From: Shewanella xiamenensis | Lineage (GTDB): Bacteria > Pseudomonadota > Gammaproteobacteria > Enterobacterales > Shewanellaceae | Length of the DNA stretch: 39,316 bases | Reading direction: 5' to 3' | Assembly (NCBI RefSeq): GCF_014647135.1 | Contig: NZ_BMOP01000020.1 | Location: forward strand, 29,082-68,397 | In this document: positions 1 through 8,847 of the stretch, piece by piece | Layout: every line of letters begins with the position of its first letter | Numbering within the stretch: the stretch's first letter is position 1 | The notes under the pieces: model-generated | Seen by the model: only the letters and a program-made list of their open reading frames with translations | The model's database searches: none | Told to the model about the DNA's origin: nothing | Translations under genes and position numbers: made by a program

Positions 1-427
1 GCTCGTCATTTGAGTAGAATAACTACACATCATTCCTCGTTTCGCGAGCACGAACTTGCCAGAACGAACAAAATCTAATCTCGAAACGTCAACACGCCCT
101 AATAAATTTACCATTCGCTTAGCCACTGTTTGCTCGCCTGTTAACCTCATTTGTCTTTAGCGCTGTTCAACCTCAGCAGGTATGGTTTGTGTTACTGCTG
201 CAAGGCAAGCGCTTTTATTGGGTCACTTCCTCCTTGTTACCATTTCAAATGCCGTTAAGGCCTCTCGACTGTAAATTCTGACTGACAATACGGCGAGGAT
301 TAAATCGATACATTAGACCAAGGAATACTTGCTTTACGTTCGCGTAAACGTCAGAGTGGTTTCATTGTTACTATTTATCCGCCGCTGGCGAGTGTTACCG
401 TCATGGCACATTTAGCTTGGAGTCCCC
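1..427. other. Gene-free leader region upstream of the valine/isoleucine operon
   Basis: I see no convincing coding region here. The stretch holds the LiuR-like palindrome listed separately. It also has a nested imperfect dyad at 159-213, with AGCGCT at both ends and CAGCAG/CTGCTG inside, that could fold in a leader RNA. A Shine-Dalgarno GGAG at 419-422 serves the thiolase start at 428. No clear sigma70 -35/-10 pair stands out. Confidence 0.5.
333..348. promoter_or_regulatory. LiuR-like operator palindrome
   Basis: TTTACG-TTCG-CGTAAA is a perfect 6-bp inverted repeat with a 4-base centre, 80 bases before the operon's first codon. It resembles the TTTACGT/ACGTAAA-type sites I recall for LiuR, the MerR-family regulator of branched-chain amino-acid catabolism in Shewanella and relatives. 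The downstream operon is the kind of target LiuR has. The palindrome is seen; the regulator assignment is inference from memory of the motif. Confidence 0.5.
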
Positions 428-1618
428 ATGAGTACTGAACAATTTAACCAAGAGATCGTTATTGTTGCCGCTAAACGCACCCCAATGGGGGGCTTTCAAG
501 GCAGTTTGTCTGGCGTAACGTCTCCAAGCTTAGCGGCCTCCGCCATTAAAGCCCTGTTAGCCGATACCCAAGTTGCGGGTGATAAGGTGGATGAAGTGTT
601 AATGGGCTGCGTATTGCCAGCGGGTCTGGGTCAAGCACCTGCGCGTCAGGCAACCTTAGGTGCAGGTTTACCGCTGTCTGTTGGCGCTACGACCGTAAAC
701 AAAGTCTGTGGCTCTGGGATGAAAACCGTGATGCTTGCCCACGATTTACTCAAAGCGGGCAGTGCTAAGTTGGTGGTTGCGGGTGGTATGGAAAGCATGA
801 GCCAAGCCCCTTACTTGCTCGACAAAGCGCGCGCGGGCATGCGTATGGGTCATGGCAAGGTATTAGATCATATGTTCCTCGATGGTTTAGAAGATGCCTA
901 CACCGGCGGCGCCATGGGCACATTCGCCCAGAAAACTGCCGATGAATTTGGTATTACTCGCGAGCAAATGGATGCGTTTGCTTTAAGCTCACTGGAAAAA
1001 GCCAATGCGGCTATTACTTCTGGCGCCTTCAAGGCGGAAATTGTACCTGTGACGGTAAGCGATCGCCGTGGTGATGTGACTATCGATACCGATGAGCAGC
1101 CAGGCAATGCCCGCCCTGAAAAAATCCCTGCATTGCGCCCAGCCTTTGCTAAAGACGGCACTATTACAGCGGCAAACTCAAGCTCGATTTCCGATGGCGC
1201 GGCGGCGCTGATGCTAACCACCCGCGCCAATGCCGAGCAGTTAGGCTTAACTGTGCTGGCCACCATCAAGGGCCACACCACCCATGCCCAGGAGCCATCA
1301 CTCTTTACCACGGCGCCCGTTGGCGCGATGGCAAAACTGTTGAGCAATGTCGGCTGGTCTAAGGATGAGGTTGATCTGTTCGAAATCAACGAAGCTTTTG
1401 CCATGGTGACTATGCTGGCCGTTTCTGAATTAGGTTTAGATATGGCAAAAGTGAACGTGAATGGCGGTGCCTGCGCCTTAGGTCATCCTATCGGTTGCTC
1501 GGGTGCACGTTTACTGGTGACCTTAATCCATGCACTTAAAGCCCGTGGGCTTAAGCGCGGCGTAGCCTCACTCTGTATCGGTGGCGGTGAAGCGACCGCA
1601 ATGGCAATCGAAGTCTAA
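428..1618 (+). CDS. Acetyl-CoA acyltransferase (thiolase), probably 2-methylacetoacetyl-CoA thiolase
   Basis: This 396-residue thiolase has the normal family length and is cytoplasmic. The nucleophilic Cys94 lies in NKVCGSGMK, the catalytic His353 in ALGHPIG, and the acid/base Cys383 in CIGGG. The ATG at 428 follows GGAG at 419-422. The family cleaves 3-ketoacyl-CoA with CoA. As the first gene of an operon for valine and isoleucine breakdown, its likely substrate is 2-methylacetoacetyl-CoA, giving propionyl-CoA and acetyl-CoA. A general acetoacetyl-CoA thiolase (atoB-like) role cannot be excluded. The LiuR-like palindrome at 333-348 probably controls it. A 132-base gap with no visible terminator separates it from mmsA. 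Confidence 0.93.
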   Translation: MSTEQFNQEIVIVAAKRTPMGGFQGSLSGVTSPSLAASAIKALLADTQVAGDKVDEVLMGCVLPAGLGQAPARQATLGAGLPLSVGATTVNKVCGSGMKTVMLAHDLLKAGSAKLVVAGGMESMSQAPYLLDKARAGMRMGHGKVLDHMFLDGLEDAYTGGAMGTFAQKTADEFGITREQMDAFALSSLEKANAAITSGAFKAEIVPVTVSDRRGDVTIDTDEQPGNARPEKIPALRPAFAKDGTITAANSSSISDGAAALMLTTRANAEQLGLTVLATIKGHTTHAQEPSLFTTAPVGAMAKLLSNVGWSKDEVDLFEINEAFAMVTMLAVSELGLDMAKVNVNGGACALGHPIGCSGARLLVTLIHALKARGLKRGVASLCIGGGEATAMAIEV

Positions 1619-1750
1619 GCAAAGGCTTAATCGCGAATAACTGCTAAATCAACAAGACCAAGACTGAGCTGGCAAGGGCAAACATCCCACTGAGGATAAA
1701 CATAATATCGCACCGCCAGCTCGACCCTAAACAAGGAAAAGGATTGCAAC

Positions 1751-3250
1751 ATGACCACACAAGTTAAGCATTACATCGATGGCGAATTCACCACAGGCAC
1801 AGGGACATCACAAATCGTGGTGACTAATCCTGCCAATAACGCGCCGATTGCCGTTATCAATAGTGCTACGGCCGATGAAGTCCATACGGCCATTGCTAGT
1901 GCCAAGGCGGCTTTTAAGACGTGGAAAGAAGTACCCGTGTCTGAGCGTGCCCGTGTCATGTTGCGCTACCAACACCTACTTAAAGAACATCATGATGAGT
2001 TAGCGACCATCCTTGCCCATGAAACGGGTAAAACCTTTGAAGATGCCAAGGGCGATGTGTGGCGCGGGATTGAAGTGGCGGAGCATGCCTGCAACATTGC
2101 CTCATTATTGATGGGCGAAACCGTTGAGAACGTTGCGCGTTCAATCGATACCTACAGCTACACTCAGCCTCTGGGGGTGTGTGCGGGCATCACGCCGTTT
2201 AACTTCCCAGCGATGATCCCGCTGTGGATGTTCCCACTGGCGATTGCCTGCGGTAACACTTTTATCCTTAAGCCATCTGAGCAAGACCCAATGACGCCGC
2301 AGCGTTTAGTTGAGCTGTTTGTCGAAGCGGGCGCGCCAAAAGGCGTGTTACAGCTGGTGCATGGCGATAAAACGGCGGTAGATATCCTGCTGGCAGACCC
2401 TGTGGTGAAAGCCATTTCCTTCGTCGGCTCTGTGGCTGTAGGTCAATACATCTACAAAACCGGTACCGATAACTTAAAACGCGTGCAGGCCTTTGCTGGG
2501 GCGAAAAATCACTGCGTGATCATGCCCGATGCAAACAAACAGCAAGTGATCAACAACCTAGTGGGCGCATCGGTTGGCGCGGCGGGGCAGCGCTGTATGG
2601 CGATTTCGGTCGCGGTATTTGTCGGCGCGGCTAAGGAGTGGATCCCTGAGCTCAAAGAAGCGCTGGCGAAGGTTCGCCCAGGTTTATGGGACGATAAAGA
2701 AGCTGGTTACGGCCCGCTGATAAGCCCAGCCGCCAAAGCGCGCGTGCTTAAACTTATCGCCCAAGGTAAGCAAGAGGGCGCAGAGTGTTTACTCGATGGC
2801 AGCGATTTTACTGTGGCGGGCTATGAGTCAGGTAACTGGGTCGGGCCAACCATGTTCACTAAGGTCACGACCGATATGAGCATCTATAAAGAAGAAATCT
2901 TTGGCCCTGTGCTCTGCTGTATGGAATCCGATTCATTAGAAGACGCCATCGAACTGGTTAACGCCAGCCCGTACGGCAATGGTACTTCTATCTTTACCGC
3001 CAGCGGCGCCGCAGCCCGTAAATATCAACACGAAATCGAAGTCGGCCAAGTCGGTATTAACGTGCCTATCCCTGTGCCATTACCTTTCTTCTCATTCACG
3101 GGTTGGAAGGGCAGTTTCTACGGCGACCAACACGCCTACGGTAAGCAAGCGGTACGTTTCTACACTGAAACTAAGACCATTACTTCCCGCTGGTTCGAGT
3201 CGGACATTGCGGTGGCAGCTGGCCCTAATATGAGCATTAACTTGCGCTAA
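1751..3250 (+). CDS. mmsA: Methylmalonate-semialdehyde dehydrogenase (CoA-acylating)
   Basis: This 499-residue aldehyde dehydrogenase is of the MmsA type. It oxidises methylmalonate semialdehyde with NAD+ and CoA, releasing propionyl-CoA and CO2, the last step of valine catabolism. Visible motifs are [20 protein letters not shown] around residues 142-161, LKPSEQDP around 173-180 and the catalytic Cys282 in [11 protein letters not shown]. The start ATG at 1751 follows a purine-rich AAGGAAAAGGA. The neighbours supply the preceding steps: dehydrogenase, hydratase, hydrolase and MmsB. The length and the GxRCM active-site context distinguish it from the non-acylating aldehyde dehydrogenases. It lies 161 bases before the acyl-CoA dehydrogenase gene, a gap with some dyads but no poly-T terminator. 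Confidence 0.95.
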   Translation: MTTQVKHYIDGEFTTGTGTSQIVVTNPANNAPIAVINSATADEVHTAIASAKAAFKTWKEVPVSERARVMLRYQHLLKEHHDELATILAHETGKTFEDAKGDVWRGIEVAEHACNIASLLMGETVENVARSIDTYSYTQPLGVCAGITPFNFPAMIPLWMFPLAIACGNTFILKPSEQDPMTPQRLVELFVEAGAPKGVLQLVHGDKTAVDILLADPVVKAISFVGSVAVGQYIYKTGTDNLKRVQAFAGAKNHCVIMPDANKQQVINNLVGASVGAAGQRCMAISVAVFVGAAKEWIPELKEALAKVRPGLWDDKEAGYGPLISPAAKARVLKLIAQGKQEGAECLLDGSDFTVAGYESGNWVGPTMFTKVTTDMSIYKEEIFGPVLCCMESDSLEDAIELVNASPYGNGTSIFTASGAAARKYQHEIEVGQVGINVPIPVPLPFFSFTGWKGSFYGDQHAYGKQAVRFYTETKTITSRWFESDIAVAAGPNMSINLR

Positions 3251-3411
3251 GCGGTTTAACAAACAGTTTAAACGCATTGTGAAACAGCAGGTTATTCAGT
3301 CTACATGTGGCGCAGTTGGCGTCCATTGATGATAAGCCTGCTGATAAATTCACTGTGTATTACGCAAAGAAATTTACGAAAGAAATGGCCAAAGAGTCAT
3401 AGGAGAGCCAA

Positions 3412-4569
3412 ATGGATTTTAATTTCAACGAAGACCAACGCCAATTTGCCGATCTAGCCCGCCAGTTCGCGGCGGATGAACTCGCCCCCTTTGCCGCCAA
3501 ATGGGACGAAGAACATCATTTCCCGAAGGATGTGATCCAAAAAGCCGGTGAGCTGGGTTTCTGCTCCTTGTATTCCCCCGAGTCGGAAGGTGGCATGGGC
3601 TTATCACGCTTAGATGCCTCGATTATTTTTGAGGAGCTGGCAAAGGGCTGTACAGCCACAACGGCCATGCTGACGATTCACAATATGGCCACTTGGATGG
3701 TCACCACCTGGGGCACTGAGACGCTACGTCAGACTTGGTCTGAGCCATTAACTACAGGACAGATGTTAGCATCCTATTGTTTGACTGAGCCGGGTGCGGG
3801 CTCGGATGCGGCTTCACTGCAAACCAAAGCGGTGCGTGAGGGTGATGAATATGTGGTATCTGGCTCTAAGATGTTTATCTCGGGCGCGGGCGCAACTGAA
3901 TTGCTGGTGGTGATGTGCCGCACGGGTCAAGCTGGGCCAAAAGGAATATCGGCGATTGCCATTCCAGCAGATGCCGCTGGCGTTATCTACGGTAAAGCTG
4001 AAGATAAAATGGGCTGGAACGCGCAGCCGACGCGCTTAGTTACCTTTGATAACGTGCGCGTGCCGGTTGCAAACCTACTCGGTGAAGAAGGTCAAGGCTT
4101 TACCTTTGCGATGAAAGGCTTAGACGGTGGCCGCATCAATATTGCTACTTGCTCTGTCGGTACGGCGCAGGCGGCTCTAGAGCGTGCAACCCAGTATATG
4201 AACGAACGTCAGCAATTTGGTAAGCCGCTGGCTGCTTTCCAAGCGCTGCAATTTAAACTGGCCGATATGGCGACCGAATTAGTGGCCGCGCGTCAAATGG
4301 TGCGTCTGGCCGCCTTTAAACTCGACTGTGGCGATCCAGAAGCGACCGCCTATTGCGCGATGGCGAAGCGCTTTGCTACTGATGTGGGCTTTCAAGTTTG
4401 CGATGCGGCGCTGCAAATTCATGGCGGATATGGTTATATCAGGGAGTATCCGTTAGAGCGTCACTTCCGTGATGTTCGTGTACACCAGATTTTAGAGGGC
4501 ACTAACGAGATTATGCGCCTCATTATCGCCCGTCGTTTACTCGACGAAAATGCCGGACAAATCCTTTAA
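3412..4569 (+). CDS. Acyl-CoA dehydrogenase, probably isobutyryl-/2-methylbutyryl-CoA dehydrogenase
   Basis: This FAD-dependent acyl-CoA dehydrogenase has 385 residues. It introduces the alpha,beta double bond and passes electrons to ETF. It shows CLTEPGAGSDAASLQ for FAD/substrate binding, IHGGYGYIREYPLERHFRD near the C-terminus, and Glu362 in LEGTNEIMR at the catalytic-base position of the short/medium-chain class. Isovaleryl-CoA dehydrogenases place the base elsewhere, so the Glu here argues against that assignment. A strong AGGAG precedes the ATG. Operon context between mmsA and the hydratase suggests branched substrates from valine and isoleucine (ACAD8-like). Exact chain preference cannot be read from sequence. 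Confidence 0.93.
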   Translation: MDFNFNEDQRQFADLARQFAADELAPFAAKWDEEHHFPKDVIQKAGELGFCSLYSPESEGGMGLSRLDASIIFEELAKGCTATTAMLTIHNMATWMVTTWGTETLRQTWSEPLTTGQMLASYCLTEPGAGSDAASLQTKAVREGDEYVVSGSKMFISGAGATELLVVMCRTGQAGPKGISAIAIPADAAGVIYGKAEDKMGWNAQPTRLVTFDNVRVPVANLLGEEGQGFTFAMKGLDGGRINIATCSVGTAQAALERATQYMNERQQFGKPLAAFQALQFKLADMATELVAARQMVRLAAFKLDCGDPEATAYCAMAKRFATDVGFQVCDAALQIHGGYGYIREYPLERHFRDVRVHQILEGTNEIMRLIIARRLLDENAGQIL

Positions 4570-4633
4570 GCTGCCCTAATTGGACTGTAGGATTTGGCGA
4601 TAACAGATTGGAAATATAAGGGAGCCGAAACAG

Positions 4634-5407
4634 ATGGACTATTTAGTTGAGCGTATTGAAGGCCACACGGCCATTCTGACCATGAACAATCCGCCGGCCA
4701 ATACTTGGACCGCCCAGAGTTTGCAGGCGCTCAAGGCCAAAGTGCTGGAGCTTAATGCCAACAAGGACATTTACGCGCTGGTGTTAACTGGCGAGGGCAA
4801 CAAGTTTTTCTCCGCGGGTGCCGATTTAAAACTGTTTAGCGACGGTGATAAGGGCAATGCGGCGAGCATGGCAAAACACTTTGGCGAAGCATTTGAAACC
4901 TTAAGCCAGTTCCGCGGCGTGTCGATTGCCGCCATTAACGGTTATGCCATGGGCGGCGGCTTAGAAGTCGCGCTGGCCTGTGATATTCGTATCGCCGAAA
5001 CCCAAGCCGTGATGGCGCTGCCTGAAGCGACCGTTGGTCTGCTGCCCTGTGCGGGCGGCACCCAAAATCTCACTGCTTTAGTGGGCGAAGGTTGGGCGAA
5101 GCGGATGATCCTCTGCGGTGAGCGGGTGAATGCCGCCCAAGCGCTGAATTTGCGTTTAGTCGAGGAAGTGGTTGAAACGGGTGAGGCCTTAAATGCGGCG
5201 ATTGCACTGGCCGCCAAAGTGGCGAATCAGAGCCCAAGCAGCGTCACCGCCTGTAAGACATTAATCCAAGCTGGGCGCCAAATGCCGCGTAGCCAAGCCT
5301 TACCGATAGAGCGTGAACTGTTTGTCGGTTTGTTCGATACTGAAGATCAGGCCGAAGGCGTGAACGCGTTTTTGGAAAAACGTAAAGCTGATTGGAAGAA
5401 CCGCTAA
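4634..5407 (+). CDS. Enoyl-CoA hydratase (methacrylyl-/tiglyl-CoA hydratase)
   Basis: This 257-residue crotonase-fold enzyme adds water to 2-enoyl-CoA. The oxyanion-hole segments FSAGADLK (59-66) and NGYAMGGGLEVALACD (102-117) are present. Both catalytic glutamates of true hydratases are there: Glu111 in GGGLE and Glu131 in LPEATVG. In this operon it would hydrate methacrylyl-CoA to 3-hydroxyisobutyryl-CoA, and probably tiglyl-CoA in the isoleucine branch. GGGAG precedes the ATG at 4634. Its stop codon overlaps the next start in TAATG, so the two are probably translationally coupled. Confidence 0.93.
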   Translation: MDYLVERIEGHTAILTMNNPPANTWTAQSLQALKAKVLELNANKDIYALVLTGEGNKFFSAGADLKLFSDGDKGNAASMAKHFGEAFETLSQFRGVSIAAINGYAMGGGLEVALACDIRIAETQAVMALPEATVGLLPCAGGTQNLTALVGEGWAKRMILCGERVNAAQALNLRLVEEVVETGEALNAAIALAAKVANQSPSSVTACKTLIQAGRQMPRSQALPIERELFVGLFDTEDQAEGVNAFLEKRKADWKNR

Positions 5408-6558
5408 TGACAAATTTAGTAGATAAGGCTGCACACACGTCCACCACACAAAATGTGGTTTTTCAAACTTTAGCCACCGCCTCAGGTAAATTAGTTGGGG
5501 TGGTGACGCTCAATGTTGAAAAAGCCCTCAACGCCTTGGATCTCGATATGGTTCGAGCCATGACGGTGCAGCTCAACTTGTGGAAAAAAGATCCGTTAAT
5601 CGCCTGTGTGGTACTCGATGGCAGCGGAGAAAAGGCGTTCTGTGCGGGTGGCGATGTGCGGGCGTTATATCACGCCTCAGTTGCTGCTAAGGGACAGGTG
5701 ACTGAGGTCGCTAAAGTATTCTTCGAAGAAGAATATCGTCTCGATTATCTACTACATACCTTTGGCAAACCTGTGCTGGTATGGGGTGATGGCATAGTGA
5801 TGGGCGGTGGTCTCGGCCTGATGGCGGGCGCGAGTCATAGAGTGGTGACAGAAACCTCTCGTATCGCTATGCCTGAAGTCACCATCGGGCTTTATCCCGA
5901 TGTGGGCGGCAGTTATTTCCTCAACCGCATGCCGGGCAAAATGGGGCTGTTTTTAGGCTTAACGGCCTATCAAATGAACGCCGCCGATGCCTGTTACGTT
6001 GGCCTTGCCGATCATTATCTAAATCGTGACGACAAAGAGCTGATGTTCGATGCCATGGCGACCCTCGACTGGAGCGATACGCCAGCGCTGAACCATCAAC
6101 GACTCGACTCGATGATCAACGAACTGTCGAACCAAGTGGATATTCCTAAGGGCGATAGTTTACTGGCCGAGAGCCAAGAGATTATCGATAGGCTGATGGC
6201 GGGTAGTTTAACCGATATCGTCAGCCGTATGTCGACCTTAAGCACCGATGAAGCATGGTTAAATAAAGCCTGCGCGACTATGCTCGCGGGCAGCCCTATC
6301 AGTTGGCATTTGGCGTATATTCAAACGCAACTCGGCACCAAACTCAGCCTAGCACAATGTTTTAAATGGGAATTAACCGTCAGCGTTAACACCTGCGCTA
6401 AGGGCGATTTCTGTGAAGGGGTGCGGGCACTACTGATTGATAAAGACAGACAGCCCAAATGGCAATTTGCCGATGTGCAATCCGTGCCAAACAGCGTTAT
6501 CGAGGACATTTTGACCTCACCTTGGGGAGAAGAACATCCCTTAAGCCAATTAAGCTAA
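5407..6558 (+). CDS. 3-hydroxyisobutyryl-CoA hydrolase
   Basis: This 383-residue crotonase-family thioesterase releases free 3-hydroxyisobutyrate from its CoA ester, which distinguishes the valine pathway from ordinary beta-oxidation. The family's CAGGDVRALY lies at residues 79-88, GGGLGLMAGASHRV follows at about 133, and MPEVTIGLYPDVG at 155-167 carries Glu157 and Asp165, matching the HIBCH catalytic pair. An in-frame ATG-less extension to 5392 exists. I chose 5407 because it overlaps the preceding stop as TAATG and has GGAAG at 5394-5398. The C-terminal 150 residues are the HIBCH-specific extension beyond a normal hydratase. Confidence 0.93.
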   Translation: MTNLVDKAAHTSTTQNVVFQTLATASGKLVGVVTLNVEKALNALDLDMVRAMTVQLNLWKKDPLIACVVLDGSGEKAFCAGGDVRALYHASVAAKGQVTEVAKVFFEEEYRLDYLLHTFGKPVLVWGDGIVMGGGLGLMAGASHRVVTETSRIAMPEVTIGLYPDVGGSYFLNRMPGKMGLFLGLTAYQMNAADACYVGLADHYLNRDDKELMFDAMATLDWSDTPALNHQRLDSMINELSNQVDIPKGDSLLAESQEIIDRLMAGSLTDIVSRMSTLSTDEAWLNKACATMLAGSPISWHLAYIQTQLGTKLSLAQCFKWELTVSVNTCAKGDFCEGVRALLIDKDRQPKWQFADVQSVPNSVIEDILTSPWGEEHPLSQLS

Positions 6559-6658
6559 GCCAATCGATGGCAGGCAGAGCGAGTGCTTTGCCTGCCATTT
6601 TTGTCTGGAATAACAACTATCTGGAATAATAAAAACACCAGAACACAGGAGTGATGGC

Positions 6659-7561
6659 ATGAGTACAGTAGCATTTATCGGTTTAGGTAATATGGGCGGC
6701 CCAATGGCGGCCAATTTATTAAAAGCGGGCATGACGGTACGTGTCTTCGACCTAGTGCCTGCCGCCATGCAAGCCTTGGCCGACCAAGGCGCTTTAGTAT
6801 CGAGCACGGCATGCGGCGCCGCGGCAGGGGCCAATGTGGTGATCACTATGCTGCCTGCGGGTAAGCATGTCAGAAATTTATATTTAGGTAATGGCAGCGA
6901 GAAAGGCCTACTCGACGTCGTCGCTGGCGATACTTTGCTGATTGATTGCTCGACTATCGATGCCCAAAGCGCCCAGTTAGTGGCGGCCGAAGCGGCTAAA
7001 AGCGGCATCGAATTTATGGATGCGCCAGTATCGGGCGGCACGGCAGGTGCAGCGGCGGGAACCTTGACCTTTATTTGTGGCGGTTCGGATATCGCCTTTG
7101 AGCGCGCGCAACCCGTACTCAATGCTATGGGCAAGAATATCTTCCACGCGGGCGGCGCTGGTGCGGGTCAAGTCGCTAAAATCTGCAACAACATGCTGTT
7201 ATCTGTGCTGATGGTCGGTACTTCCGAGGCGCTTCAAATGGGGATTGACCATGGTCTCGACCCTAAAGTGCTGTCAGACATTATGAAGGTCAGCAGTGGC
7301 GGTAACTGGACGCTTGAAAAGTACAATCCTTGCCCGGGTGTGATGGAGAATGTGCCTTCTTCTAAGGGCTATCAGGGCGGCTTTATGGTAGATTTGATGG
7401 TTAAAGATCTCGGCCTCTCCCAAGAAGCCGCATTATTGAGCAATTCGAGTACACCCATGGGCTCACTCGCGCGCAGCTTGTATGTGAATCATGCAAGACA
7501 AGGCAATGGCCACCGAGACTTCTCCAGTATTTTTGAACAATTTGCACCACTTAAAAAATAG
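6659..7561 (+). CDS. mmsB: 3-hydroxyisobutyrate dehydrogenase
   Basis: This 300-residue beta-hydroxyacid dehydrogenase oxidises 3-hydroxyisobutyrate to methylmalonate semialdehyde with NAD+, feeding MmsA. The Rossmann motif FIGLGNMGGPMA lies at 6-17, the substrate-binding DAPVSGGTAGA at 121-131, and the catalytic Lys174 in GQVAKICNN. AGGAGTG lies just before the ATG at 6659. The 100-base gap after the hydrolase gene contains a purine-rich stretch but no convincing terminator, so it probably stays in the same transcript. Length and motifs are canonical, with nothing odd seen. Confidence 0.95.
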   Translation: MSTVAFIGLGNMGGPMAANLLKAGMTVRVFDLVPAAMQALADQGALVSSTACGAAAGANVVITMLPAGKHVRNLYLGNGSEKGLLDVVAGDTLLIDCSTIDAQSAQLVAAEAAKSGIEFMDAPVSGGTAGAAAGTLTFICGGSDIAFERAQPVLNAMGKNIFHAGGAGAGQVAKICNNMLLSVLMVGTSEALQMGIDHGLDPKVLSDIMKVSSGGNWTLEKYNPCPGVMENVPSSKGYQGGFMVDLMVKDLGLSQEAALLSNSSTPMGSLARSLYVNHARQGNGHRDFSSIFEQFAPLKK

Positions 7562-7580
7562 ATAAACAAGGGATAACCAG

Positions 7581-8339
7581 ATGGATTTAAAAGATAAGGT
7601 TGTCGTCATCACTGGCGGCGCGGGTGGTTTAGGCTTAGCAATGGCGCACAATTTTGCGCAGGCGGGCGCTAAGTTGGCGCTGATCGATGTTGATCAAGAA
7701 AAACTCGAGCGCGCCTGTGCTGATTTAGGCTCAGCCACCGAAGTCCAAGGTTATGCGCTAGATATTACCGACGAAGAAGATGTGGTCGCAGGCTTTGCTT
7801 ACATATTGGAAGATTTTGGCAAAATCAACGTATTAGTGAATAACGCCGGCATCCTGCGTGATGGTATGTTAGTCAAAGCCAAAGACGGCAAAGTGACTGA
7901 CCGTATGTCATTCGACCAATTCCAATCGGTGATCAATGTTAACCTCACTGGCACCTTCCTCTGTGGCCGTGAGGCGGCTGCGGCGATGATCGAGTCGGGT
8001 CAAGCAGGGGTGATTGTCAACATTTCTAGCCTAGCTAAAGCGGGTAACGTAGGACAATCTAACTACGCGGCCTCTAAAGCGGGTGTCGCGGCGATGTCTG
8101 TGGGCTGGGCAAAAGAGCTGGCGCGTTACAATATTCGTAGCGCGGCGGTAGCACCCGGGGTGATTGCCACCGAAATGACCGCGGCGATGAAGCCAGAAGC
8201 GCTTGAGCGTTTAGAGAAGCTTGTGCCCGTTGGCCGTTTAGGCCAAGCGGAGGAGATAGCCTCTACCGTACGCTTTATCATCGAAAACGATTATGTAAAT
8301 GGTCGTGTCTTTGAAGTGGATGGCGGTATCCGCTTATAA
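7581..8339 (+). CDS. SDR-family 3-hydroxyacyl-CoA dehydrogenase, probably 2-methyl-3-hydroxybutyryl-CoA dehydrogenase
   Basis: This classical short-chain dehydrogenase has 252 residues. The cofactor motif is TGGAGGLG (11-18), NNAGI lies at 87-91, and the catalytic triad is Ser149, Tyr162 and Lys166 in the usual spacing. Position in the operon, beside a thiolase, suggests it oxidises 2-methyl-3-hydroxybutyryl-CoA in isoleucine breakdown, like human HSD17B10. A FabG-like 3-ketoacyl reductase is the alternative from motifs alone. It starts 19 bases after mmsB and ends just before the operon terminator at 8367-8389. Confidence 0.9.
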   Translation: MDLKDKVVVITGGAGGLGLAMAHNFAQAGAKLALIDVDQEKLERACADLGSATEVQGYALDITDEEDVVAGFAYILEDFGKINVLVNNAGILRDGMLVKAKDGKVTDRMSFDQFQSVINVNLTGTFLCGREAAAAMIESGQAGVIVNISSLAKAGNVGQSNYAASKAGVAAMSVGWAKELARYNIRSAAVAPGVIATEMTAAMKPEALERLEKLVPVGRLGQAEEIASTVRFIIENDYVNGRVFEVDGGIRL

Positions 8340-8366
8340 AAGATTATCTTATTGATAATAAACAAG

Positions 8367-8389
8367 ACCGAGCGTTTGCTCGGTTTTTT
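8367..8389 (+). terminator. Rho-independent terminator of the valine/isoleucine operon
   Basis: CCGAGC-GTTT-GCTCGG forms a perfect 6-bp GC-rich stem with a 4-base loop and is followed directly by six T. It lies 28 bases after the SDR stop codon, closing the seven-gene operon. Confidence 0.93.
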
Positions 8390-8448
8390 GTTGGCTAAAG
8401 TTAGCTCTCTTTTTTAGTCTGTTCGCTTGGGTAAGAGTTGTTCGGAGG

Positions 8449-8477
8449 TTGACATTTACTGGCTATCCTTCAACAAT
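8449..8477 (+). promoter_or_regulatory. Possible sigma70 promoter for the small membrane protein
   Basis: TTGACA at 8449-8454 is a perfect -35. It is followed after 17 bases by AACAAT at 8472-8477, a 4-of-6 match to the -10 consensus. A second TTGACA at 8514 lies too close to the start codon to act as the promoter of the gene at 8546. Confidence 0.4.
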
Positions 8478-8545
8478 CGCACGCTACTTTTTTACATAAC
8501 TTTACAAATAGAGTTGACATTATCGTATTGGAGTTGATTATCTGA

Positions 8546-8788
8546 ATGTCATGGCAGGATAAAGCCCTTTGGCTGGAAAAAATTACCAAGCGGATGATGC
8601 TGATTGTCGGTGCCTTAGGAGTCATAGTGATTTACGGAGGCTTCTTTTTTCTTCTCTTCAGTGGTCGTTCGGTCGCCGTGATCCCGTGGTTTTTTCTGTT
8701 ATCACCCTGGATTTGTATTTACTTTGGTCTGACGCAAGTACAACAGGCTAGCGTACTGAAATGGTTTGTTAAAAAAGTCAAAAAATAA
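8546..8788 (+). CDS. Small two-helix inner-membrane protein of unknown function
   Basis: This 80-residue protein is one I do not recognise. It has a charged N-terminus, then two hydrophobic segments at about residues 17-37 (LIVGALGVIVIYGGFFFLLF) and 44-63 (rich in Trp and Phe), and a lysine-rich tail ending KKVKK. This suggests a small inner-membrane protein with a cytoplasmic basic tail. The ATG at 8546 is preceded by GGAG at 8530-8533. It stands alone between the operon terminator and the next gene. Confidence 0.65.
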   Translation: MSWQDKALWLEKITKRMMLIVGALGVIVIYGGFFFLLFSGRSVAVIPWFFLLSPWICIYFGLTQVQQASVLKWFVKKVKK

Positions 8789-8847
8789 GCCCTTAAGGGG
8801 ATTTGCATATTTACGGTTTGTTTTAGTTTGCAAACTTGGGGAACACA

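Noticed and set aside
159..213. Riboswitch or small RNA from the nested AGCGCT/CAGCAG dyad
   Set aside because: Arms are short and separated by unpaired segments, and the sequence matches no riboswitch I know; noted only as possible leader structure.
898..1404. 168-codon open frame on the minus strand inside the thiolase gene
   Set aside because: Antisense shadow of a clear thiolase with intact catalytic residues.
8514..8541. Second TTGACA as a promoter for the gene at 8546
   Set aside because: Any matching -10 would fall within 10 bases of the start codon and remove the ribosome-binding site from the transcript.
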